Shown: one piece after another, positions 1-5,145 of the stretch | Layout: each line of letters opens with the position of its first letter | Numbering within the stretch: position 1 is the stretch's first letter | Assembly: GCA_035483935.1 (NCBI GenBank) | Contig: DATHPK010000016.1 | Coordinates: 1 to 5,492, forward strand | DNA length: 5,492 bases | Source: Bog-473 sp035483935 | Lineage (GTDB): Bacteria; Actinomycetota; Acidimicrobiia; Acidimicrobiales; RAAP-2 | Direction: 5' to 3' | Notes under the pieces: generated by a model | Database searches by the model: none | What the model saw: the letters and a program-made list of their open reading frames with translations, nothing else | What the model was told of the DNA's origin: nothing | Program-made: the position numbers and the translations under genes

Positions 1-1
1 C

Positions 2-784
2 GCGGTGGTGGTCGTCGGCCTCGACAATCAGTGGGAATCCGAGGGCTACGACCGCCCGGACCTGCGGCTGCCTGGCCTCCAGCGCGACCTCGTCGAGGCG
101 GTACTCGACGTGAACCCCCGCACGGTGGTCGTCGTCAACGCGGGGGCGCCGGTCGAGATGCCGTGGGCAGAGCGGGCGGGCGCTGTGCTCTTGCCGTGGT
201 ACGCCGGCGAGGAGGGAGCCGACGCCTTGGCCGACATCGTCGTCGGGCTGAGCGACCCGGGTGGGCGACTGCCGGTCACGGTGCCGGTGCGGCTGGAAGA
301 CACGCCGGCAGCGGGCGCGCCCGAGTGGTACCCGGGTGCGAACGGAACGGTCGTCTACGAAGAAGGCGTCTTCGTGGGCTACCGGCACTACGACACCAAC
401 GAGATCGAGCCGGCGTTCCCGTTCGGCCATGGCCTGAGCTACGGCGACGTCGTGTGGGAGGGCGTCGACATCGAGGCGGAGAGGGTGACCGTTCGGCTGT
501 GGAACCGCGGCCAGCACAGGGGCACCGAGGTCGTGCAGGTCTACCGGGGCAACCTCGGGTCGGAAGTGCCGCGGCCGGCGCGGGAGCTGGTCGGGTTCGT
601 GAAAGCCGGGCTGGACCCCGGCCAGCGCCAACTGGTGGAAGTCGGGCTGGACGCTGTGGCCTACCGGTATTGGGACGTGGACACGCACGGGTGGCGAGCC
701 GATCCCGGAAGCTACGAGTTGCTCGTCGGGGCCTCGTCGCGGGACATCCGGGCGTCGGCCGTGGTCGAGTGGGACGGGCGGTGA
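2..784 (+). CDS. Glycoside hydrolase family 3 (beta-glucosidase-like), C-terminal part, 5' end missing
   Basis: This is the last 260 residues of a GH3 enzyme; family members are commonly 700-850 residues, so the N-terminal barrel with the nucleophile lies outside the window. Seen: WESEGYDRPDLRLPGLQ (from base 32), the conserved Glu-Gly-x-Asp-Arg region of the GH3 C-terminal alpha/beta domain. In many GH3 beta-glucosidases this region supplies the acid/base Glu, but which Glu serves here cannot be settled. Next come PWYAGEEGADALADIVVG and DPGGRLPVTVP, then YEEGVFVGYRHYD and FGHGLSYG (visible residues 141-148), the usual end of that domain. Residues about 150-250 match the fibronectin-III-like GH3 tail (NRGQHRGTEVVQVY, then RPARELVGF and LDPGQ). 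The family removes terminal beta-linked sugars from oligosaccharides or glycosides. Substrate and location (secreted or cytoplasmic) cannot be read from this part. The stop overlaps the start of the MFS gene. The reading frame is intact. Confidence 0.94.
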   Translation, partial: AVVVVGLDNQWESEGYDRPDLRLPGLQRDLVEAVLDVNPRTVVVVNAGAPVEMPWAERAGAVLLPWYAGEEGADALADIVVGLSDPGGRLPVTVPVRLEDTPAAGAPEWYPGANGTVVYEEGVFVGYRHYDTNEIEPAFPFGHGLSYGDVVWEGVDIEAERVTVRLWNRGQHRGTEVVQVYRGNLGSEVPRPARELVGFVKAGLDPGQRQLVEVGLDAVAYRYWDVDTHGWRADPGSYELLVGASSRDIRASAVVEWDGR

Positions 785-2265
785 CGCCCGAGGAACTGCG
801 CACATGGACGTGGACATGGGACCGGCTGCTCGTCGAGCCGCGCCGTCCGCAAGCCATCCGGGAGCGCCCGAATGCGCCATGGTTCGCCGTCGCCGCCGTG
901 TGCGTCGGTGCCTTCATGGGCCAGCTGGACGCCTCGATCGTGACGGTGGCGCTGCCGACCCTGCAGAAGACGTTCGACGCGTCGGTGGGTGCGGTCACGT
1001 GGGTCGGGCTGTCCTATTTGTTGGTGTTGGTCGCGACCGTGACGGCGGTGGGGCGTTTTGCCGACATGTGGGGCCGGAAGCTGCTCTACGTCTATGGGTT
1101 CCTGATTTTCACGGCGGCATCGGTACTGTGCGGGCTGGCGCCGGGCCTGGGGTGGCTCTGCGGGTTCCGGGCGCTACAGGCGGTGGGGGCGGCGATGCTG
1201 CAGGCGAACTCGTTGGCCATCATCTTGCTCGTGGTGCCGGCGGCGTCGCTGGGGCGCGCAATCGGCTTCCAAGGAGCGGCGCAGGCGTTGGGACTCGCAC
1301 TGGGCCCGACGATCGGGGGTCTGTTGCTGGCGGCCGGCGGGTGGCGGCTGATCTTCTTCGTGAACGTGCCCTTCGGCTTGTTCGGCGCGGTGGCGGCGGT
1401 GCTGCTCGTGCCGCGCTCGCGGGAACTCTTGGCGCGGGTCCGCTTCGACTGGGCGGGACTCGCGATCTTCTTCCCCGCCGTCGTGGCCCTCCTCTGCGCA
1501 ATCTCGTTCGGCGCGACGTCGGGCTGGGGATCGCCGCTGATCGTGTCGTCGTTCGTGGCGGCCGCCGTGTTGTTCGTCGTCTTCGTGTGGCACGAGCGGC
1601 GCGACAACGACCCGATGCTCGACCTCGGTCTGTTCCGGAACCTCCGCTTCTCGACGGGGATCGCCAGCGGGATGGGGTCCTATCTGGTGATGTTCGGGGT
1701 GCTGTTGCTGGTGCCGTTCTATCTCGAGCACGGCGTTGGTGTCGGGACCGCGCGTTCGGGGCTGGAGCTCATGGTCTTTCCCGTCGCGTTCGGCATCGTG
1801 GCACCGGTCGCCGGCCGACTGGCCGACAAGGCGGGCGCGCGCCTGTTCTGCGTGGCCGGGATGGCGCTGGTGGCAGTGGCGTTGGTGCTGCTGGGTGCGT
1901 TGCGCCCACCGACGGCGGGCTTCCTCGCGCTGTTGGCGTGTGTCGGTGTGGGGATGGGACTGTTCACCTCCCCCAACAACGCCTCGATCATGGGCGCCGC
2001 ACCGGAGCAGCACGCCGGGATGGCGTCGGGCGTGCTGAACATGACGCGGGGATTGGGCACGGCACTCGGGCTGGCCATCACGGGAACCGTCTTCACGGTG
2101 GCGGGGGGCGACATCGTGAAGGCCGGCGGTGCCGCCGCCGACGCTGCACACGCGTTCTCGGTCACCGCGTATGTGCTGGCGGGGATCGCGGCGGCGGCCG
2201 GCGTGGTGGCGGCCGCCCGCTCGACCGGGACGCTGCGGAACGTGCGGCTGTCTTCGGTCGAGTAG
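781..2265 (+). CDS. MFS transporter, DHA2 (EmrB/QacA) 14-helix drug/solute exporter family
   Basis: The product is a 494-residue inner-membrane protein, a normal length for the family. I count 14 hydrophobic stretches, from about residue 34 to 480, as expected for DHA2. Diagnostic motifs are LDASIVTVALPT at the end of helix 1 (residues 49-60), motif A GRFADMWGRK (91-100) between helices 2 and 3, antiporter motif C GLALGPTIGG (171-180) in helix 5, and a second-half motif-A echo GRLADKAGAR (345-354). Members usually export drugs, antibiotics or metabolites in exchange for protons; the substrate cannot be inferred from sequence. The GTG at 781 is chosen because it overlaps the upstream TGA as GTGA, and no in-frame ATG occurs before Met46, which lies inside helix 1. 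No good ribosome binding site is visible, which fits translational coupling. The first 33 residues form a polar extension with an odd TWTWTWD run. The frame stays open far upstream, but only as a shadow of the hydrolase gene. Confidence 0.93.
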   Translation: MTPEELRTWTWTWDRLLVEPRRPQAIRERPNAPWFAVAAVCVGAFMGQLDASIVTVALPTLQKTFDASVGAVTWVGLSYLLVLVATVTAVGRFADMWGRKLLYVYGFLIFTAASVLCGLAPGLGWLCGFRALQAVGAAMLQANSLAIILLVVPAASLGRAIGFQGAAQALGLALGPTIGGLLLAAGGWRLIFFVNVPFGLFGAVAAVLLVPRSRELLARVRFDWAGLAIFFPAVVALLCAISFGATSGWGSPLIVSSFVAAAVLFVVFVWHERRDNDPMLDLGLFRNLRFSTGIASGMGSYLVMFGVLLLVPFYLEHGVGVGTARSGLELMVFPVAFGIVAPVAGRLADKAGARLFCVAGMALVAVALVLLGALRPPTAGFLALLACVGVGMGLFTSPNNASIMGAAPEQHAGMASGVLNMTRGLGTALGLAITGTVFTVAGGDIVKAGGAAADAAHAFSVTAYVLAGIAAAAGVVAAARSTGTLRNVRLSSVE

Positions 2266-2304
2266 TCCGAACGGGCGTTCGAGCGCGGAGGAGGGCCTCC
2301 TTCA

Positions 2305-2330
2305 CCTTTCGGATCCGGTCGGGCGAAAGG
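2305..2330 (+). terminator. Possible stem-loop after the MFS gene
   Basis: CCTTTCG (2305-2311) and CGAAAGG (2324-2330) form a perfect 7-bp inverted repeat with a 12-base loop, 40 bases after the MFS stop. No T-run follows, so it is not a classical intrinsic terminator. It could be a tail-less terminator of the kind proposed for actinobacteria, an mRNA-stabilising structure, or chance in GC-rich DNA. Confidence 0.3.
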
Positions 2331-2404
2331 AGAGGGTGCCCACGGCGTTCTCCTGACGAGGAAATACGACCTCCTGGTTCGATCGCGCCCGGCGGGACCG
2401 GTCG

Positions 2405-2413
2405 AAGAGGGAG
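2405..2413 (+). promoter_or_regulatory. Likely ribosome binding site of the FkbM methyltransferase gene
   Basis: The purine run AAGAGGGAG lies 11 bases before the ATG at 2425. A second run, GGAGGG (2419-2424), touches the ATG directly and is too close to serve this start. The first run supports 2425 as the start, with spacing slightly longer than ideal. Confidence 0.45.
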
Positions 2414-2424
2414 ACGATGGAGGG

Positions 2425-3261
2425 ATGAGGTTGCCCAGCACCGAGCACGCGCGACACCAGGCATTGCGGGTCTGGCAGACGCCGCGGACGTTCTCCAATT
2501 GGGCCGCGGTCCTCGGCGACATGGCCCGCGAGAAGATGGGCCGCGGGCCTGAGACCCTGACGTTCAACACGAAGGACGGCCTCGTCATCGAGTGCCCGAA
2601 CCGGGCCGGGGCGCGGGTCCCGATCTACGAGATCTTCGCGGAGGACTGCTACCACTTCGAATGGTTCCTCGGAACGCTGGCGGGGCAACCGCTCCAGGTG
2701 CTCGACGTCGGTGGCCAGATCGGCACCTTCGCCTGTCGCCTGGCCCAGCTCGAGCCGAAGGCGACGATCCGCACGTACGAGCCCTCCCCTACGAGTGCCT
2801 CGGTCCTGCGGCGCAACGTCGAGCGGAACGGGTTCGACGACCGCATCACGGTCGTCGAGGAGGCGCTCGCCGCGGTCGTGGGCACGGCGGAGCTGGACGA
2901 CAACGAAGGGGGCAGCGGGACCAACAGCCTCGTCGGCGCGCAGGGAAACACCGGTGCCACCATCACCGTGGCGACGACGACCTTTAACGCCGCGGTCGAA
3001 GCGTTGCCGGCGCCTCCGAACGTCGTGAAGATCGACTGCGAGGGCGGCGAGTACGAGCTGGTGGCGGCGTCGTCGCCCGAAAGCTGGGCAGCCGTGGAGC
3101 GCCTGGTCATCGAGTATCACAAGGTCCCCGGCCACTCCTGGGGCGAGCTGCGGTCGTGGTTCGCGGGTGTCGGCCTGTCGGTGCAGCACCAAGAGCCCCT
3201 CAGCGAGGGCCTCGGCGTCGTGTGGCTGTCACGGGAGCCGCTGGCGCGCCTCGCCGGCTGA
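2425..3261 (+). CDS. FkbM family SAM-dependent methyltransferase
   Basis: The product is 278 residues, normal for the family, which transfers a methyl group from S-adenosylmethionine, often to hydroxyls of polyketides or sugars. Seen: an N-terminal lead-in with PIYEIFAEDCYHFEW, as in many FkbM proteins. The SAM-binding motif I is LDVGGQIGTFA (residues 93-103), where the family more often has VDVGANIG. The acidic residue after strand 2 is in YEPSP (Glu119). The FkbM signature KIDCEGGEYEL is at residues 202-212, followed by the strand LVIEYHKVPGH. No signal peptide or membrane segment is visible, so it should be cytoplasmic. The ATG at 2425 has a purine-rich upstream region; the next in-frame ATG (2521) would remove about 32 residues and cannot be excluded. 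It lies 159 bases after the MFS gene with no glycosyltransferase or polyketide gene in view, so the substrate is unknown. The family assignment is firm; the reaction is family knowledge only. Confidence 0.91.
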   Translation: MRLPSTEHARHQALRVWQTPRTFSNWAAVLGDMAREKMGRGPETLTFNTKDGLVIECPNRAGARVPIYEIFAEDCYHFEWFLGTLAGQPLQVLDVGGQIGTFACRLAQLEPKATIRTYEPSPTSASVLRRNVERNGFDDRITVVEEALAAVVGTAELDDNEGGSGTNSLVGAQGNTGATITVATTTFNAAVEALPAPPNVVKIDCEGGEYELVAASSPESWAAVERLVIEYHKVPGHSWGELRSWFAGVGLSVQHQEPLSEGLGVVWLSREPLARLAG

Positions 3262-3269
3262 CGGTCGCC

Positions 3270-3293
3270 GGCCTCCCCGGGCTGGGGCGGGCC
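3270..3293 (+). terminator. Candidate transcription terminator after the FkbM gene
   Basis: GGCCTCCCC (3270-3278) pairs with GGGGCGGGCC (3284-3293) around a 5-base loop. The stem has nine pairs, with one T-G wobble and one bulged C. It starts nine bases after the stop codon, the usual place for a terminator. No T-run follows, so it would be a tail-less type. A further weak repeat, GAGAA (3300-3304) with TTCTC (3318-3322), follows. Confidence 0.45.
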
Positions 3294-3326
3294 ACTTCCG
3301 AGAAGCGCCGGCCCGGATTCTCAACC

Positions 3327-3335
3327 TGTGGACAA
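3327..3335 (-). other. DnaA-box-like 9-mer TTGTCCACA
   Basis: Read on the minus strand this is an exact TTGTCCACA, the form of the DnaA box favoured in high-GC actinobacteria (the E. coli form is TTATCCACA). It is single and lies between genes. A lone site does not make an origin. It could titrate DnaA, take part in DnaA-dependent regulation, or be chance. Confidence 0.2.
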
Positions 3336-3367
3336 CGCCCTCGTCTCGCCGGGGCGTGAGAACGGTC

Positions 3368-3430
3368 GGTCTCTGAGAGGCCCCGCTGGCACGGGGGCAT
3401 CAGCCGGCCGATGGGTGCCGGCGGGCCCCC
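3368..3430 (+). promoter_or_regulatory. Attenuator-like set of competing stem-loops in the leader of the ABC binding-protein gene
   Basis: Four segments can pair in alternative ways. Segment 1, GGTCTCT (3368-3374), pairs with AGAGGCC (3376-3382; the loop is tight, and effectively a few pairs shorter). GCCCC (3380-3384) pairs with GGGGC (3394-3398). GGGGGC (3393-3398) pairs instead with GCCCCC (3425-3430), stacked on GCCGGC/GCCGGC (3403-3408 with 3417-3422), giving about 12 GC-rich pairs. Pairings 1:2, 2:3 and 3:4 therefore exclude one another, the logic of an attenuator. No T-run follows the last stem, and GC-rich DNA makes chance pairing common. No leader peptide rich in Leu, Ile or Val is evident. 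Confidence 0.33.
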
Positions 3431-3502
3431 GAGCATGGGTCGGCCCGAAAATGCCGGTCCGAAGAGGCCGGGAACCCCGAAGGGCTGCGGGTGTGGCCGT
3501 GT

Positions 3503-3512
3503 TACCTAGGTA
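3503..3512. promoter_or_regulatory. 10-bp perfect palindrome TACCTAGGTA, possible operator or -10 region
   Basis: The 10 bases are identical on both strands and form one of the few AT-containing patches in this intergenic stretch. They end 22 bases before the GTG start at 3535 and 7 bases before the ATG at 3520. The position suits a repressor site or an overlap with a -10 element (TAGGTAT), but no regulator is identified. Confidence 0.3.
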
Positions 3513-3523
3513 TGCCTGAATGC

Positions 3524-3529
3524 GGGGGG
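3524..3529 (+). promoter_or_regulatory. Ribosome binding site deciding the GTG start at 3535
   Basis: The run GGGGGG ends five bases before the GTG at 3535, a fitting distance for a GC-rich Shine-Dalgarno-like site. The in-frame ATG at 3520 has no purine-rich site upstream and would place this run inside the coding region. The GTG is therefore preferred, unless the gene is read from a leaderless message starting at 3520. Confidence 0.45.
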
Positions 3530-3534
3530 CACAC

Positions 3535-5145
3535 GTGAGCAAAAGGCGGGCGGGGCTGTTCGCGCTCCTGGTGCTGTCCCTCATCGCAACCTCATGCGGC
3601 GCCCGGGTCTCCCCCTATCTCGGGGCGTCGGGAGGAGGCACGGAAGCAAACGGCGTGGCCCAGGCCGTGGGCAGTGCCACCACGGTGCCGTGCTCGACCT
3701 CGACGACATCGACCGCCGCAACAACCACCACGACGACCAAGTCAAAAGGGACGGCGACCTCGTCCACCACGACCTCGACCACCGCCGCGGCGTGCAACTC
3801 CCCGGCCCAGGCGCTGGGCGGCTCCGGGGGATCGGCCGTCTCCGGGGGCGGGGTGCGCACCGCCAGCAACAGCGCCGCCGCGAATGCCCCAGCAGGCGCG
3901 ACCAGTCCCCCGGCGTCGTCGGCGACGGCGACCTCGGCCGGGTTCAACTTCGCCCCCGCCGCCGAGGCGGCACTGTGCAGCGGCACCTCCGGCAACACCG
4001 CGTCGGACACCGGGGTCACGCCGACGTCGATCACCCTCGGCAACGTCAGCGGGATGACCGGCCCGCTCACGGGCTCGTTCCCCCAAGGGCCCCAGGCCGT
4101 GCAGGCCTTGTTCGCCGCGGTCAACGCCGCCGGCGGGATATGCGGACGGAAGCTCTCGCTCGACGTGGAGGACGACGGGCAGAACTCCTCGACCAATGCG
4201 GCGGACGTCGCCGATCTCAGCCCGAAGGTGATGGCGTTCGTCGGCTCGACCTCTGACGGCGACAACGGGGGCGTGCCCGGGATGGCATCGGCCAACGTCC
4301 CCGACGTCGGGTTCGCCATCAACTGCAACCGCTCCGAGTCGCCCACGTACTGGTCGCCGGCCGGCGGCAGCTGCAACCAGACGCCGCCGGGCGGGCCGTA
4401 CTACATCTCCGACGGCATCTACCGGCTGGCGAAGCAGTCCGGCTACCTCCCGACGAAGATGGCGTTCCTCTCGTACTCCATCGCCATCAGCGCACAAGCG
4501 GCCGAACAGTTCGAGAAGGTGTACTCGGACGAGGGCGGCACCGTCTGCTACACCGACTTCTCGGTGTCGCCGGCCTCGGCCTCGCTCGAGAGCGACGTGG
4601 CGGCGATGCAGCAACACGGATGCAACGGCGTCATCGACACGATGGACGTGACCGGCAACGCCAAGATGCTCCAGGCGATGCAGCAGCAGCAGTACATCCC
4701 GGGCTACGTCGCCGCGACGTTCGACGCCTACACGCCCGACATGATCCAGGTGGCGGGCGCGTCCGCGGCACAGGGCCTGATCGTCGGCCTCCCGTTCATC
4801 CCCCTGAACGAGAACCAGACCATGGTCCAGATGTACCAGCAGCAGCTCGCGACCTATGAGCCGGGCGACTCCCCCAGCGGCTTCGGCTTCCTCGCCTGGG
4901 AAGCGGGGCAGATGCTGATCTACGCCCTGATCGAGAGTGGGCACAACCCGACCCGGGCGAGCGTCGTCAAGGTGTTCGACTCCCTGCAGAACTGGACGGG
5001 TGGCGGCGCGCTCGGCGGTTACACGCCCAGTTCGCACGGCACGTACGACTGCGACGTCGACGTGCAGATCAAGGGGAACGGGTTCGTCCGCAAGGCACCC
5101 GCATCCGGGCTCTTCTGCGGCGGACAGCCCACCCAGGCGTCCTAG
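3535..5145 (+). CDS. ABC transporter substrate-binding lipoprotein, Leu/Ile/Val-type (periplasmic binding protein family 6)
   Basis: The product is 536 residues from the GTG at 3535 (541 from the ATG at 3520). It begins with KRR, a hydrophobic stretch and the lipobox-like ATSC (Cys21), so it is probably exported and lipid-anchored to the outer face of the membrane; Ala at -3 is a slightly atypical lipobox. Residues about 22-160 are a low-complexity linker rich in Thr, Ser, Ala and Gly. The binding fold starts near residue 163 with PTSITLGNVSGMTGPL, typical of the first strand and ligand loop of this family. AVQALFAAVNAAGGICGRKL and a C-terminal lobe (GFGFLAWEAGQMLIYAL) follow. The family captures amino acids, amides, urea or aromatic acids for an ABC importer; the ligand is not predictable. 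Ten further Cys residues suggest disulfides. The LivH-type permease follows with no gap. It is longer than usual (about 380-450) because of the linker. Confidence 0.92.
   Translation: MSKRRAGLFALLVLSLIATSCGARVSPYLGASGGGTEANGVAQAVGSATTVPCSTSTTSTAATTTTTTKSKGTATSSTTTSTTAAACNSPAQALGGSGGSAVSGGGVRTASNSAAANAPAGATSPPASSATATSAGFNFAPAAEAALCSGTSGNTASDTGVTPTSITLGNVSGMTGPLTGSFPQGPQAVQALFAAVNAAGGICGRKLSLDVEDDGQNSSTNAADVADLSPKVMAFVGSTSDGDNGGVPGMASANVPDVGFAINCNRSESPTYWSPAGGSCNQTPPGGPYYISDGIYRLAKQSGYLPTKMAFLSYSIAISAQAAEQFEKVYSDEGGTVCYTDFSVSPASASLESDVAAMQQHGCNGVIDTMDVTGNAKMLQAMQQQQYIPGYVAATFDAYTPDMIQVAGASAAQGLIVGLPFIPLNENQTMVQMYQQQLATYEPGDSPSGFGFLAWEAGQMLIYALIESGHNPTRASVVKVFDSLQNWTGGGALGGYTPSSHGTYDCDVDVQIKGNGFVRKAPASGLFCGGQPTQAS
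3691..3795 (+). repeat. Low-complexity Thr/Ser-coding tract inside the binding-protein gene
   Basis: The tract is an imperfect run of acc, acg and tcg codons encoding about residues 53-87, including six Thr in a row and TTTSTT, bounded by Cys53 and Cys87. Short strings such as GACCTCG and TCGACC recur. It is read as an extended wall-spanning linker, not as a mobile or structural DNA repeat. Confidence 0.6.

Larger units (their letters stand above)
2266..2424 (+). other. Intergenic gap between MFS gene and FkbM methyltransferase gene
   Basis: These 159 bases hold no convincing gene. Near the start is the palindrome AGGAGG-G-CCTCCT (2289-2301), then the inverted repeat described separately. 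The only AT-richer patch is GAAATACGAC (2361-2370). It could belong to a promoter, but I see no matching -35 element. It is therefore open whether the methyltransferase has its own promoter or is read through from the MFS gene. Confidence 0.5.
3262..3534 (+). other. Gene-free, structure-rich intergenic region before the ABC transporter operon
   Basis: These 273 bases contain no supported gene. They are crowded with GC-rich inverted repeats: the terminator-like stem at 3270-3293, an attenuator-like set at 3368-3430, CCGGTC/GGCCGG (3454-3459 with 3466-3471, 6-base loop), and CCC-CGAA-GGG (3475-3484). A DnaA-box-like 9-mer and a 10-bp palindrome also lie here. No clear -10/-35 pair is visible, so the promoter of the binding-protein gene remains unplaced. 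No known riboswitch class was recognised by eye. Confidence 0.6.

Noticed and set aside
2376..2384. GGTTCGATC resembling a tRNA T-arm
   Set aside because: The flanking bases do not pair to form a T-stem, and no acceptor, D or anticodon arms fit around it.
804..2552. Long open frame on the + strand (582 codons) overlapping the MFS and methyltransferase genes
   Set aside because: Its product is Arg/Gly-rich with no membrane or domain pattern. It is a frame shadow of the well-supported MFS gene in GC-rich DNA.
2302..3192. 296-codon minus-strand frame opposite the methyltransferase
   Set aside because: No motif, no start context, and fully covered by the conserved FkbM gene.
3329..3334. TGGACA as a possible -35 promoter element
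   Set aside because: No TA-containing -10 hexamer lies 16-19 bases downstream, so a promoter could not be supported.
3368..3382. CTGAGAG, similar to the CTGAGA of thiamine-pyrophosphate riboswitches
   Set aside because: The rest of the conserved TPP core (the ACC-CTTGAACCTGAT-type strand) is absent; here the bases are part of a simple inverted repeat.
3328..3519. 63-codon + strand frame with a GTG start, ending at TGA directly before ATG 3520
   Set aside because: No ribosome binding site, Arg/Gly/Pro-rich random-looking product, and not enriched in Leu/Ile/Val, so it does not look like an attenuation leader peptide.
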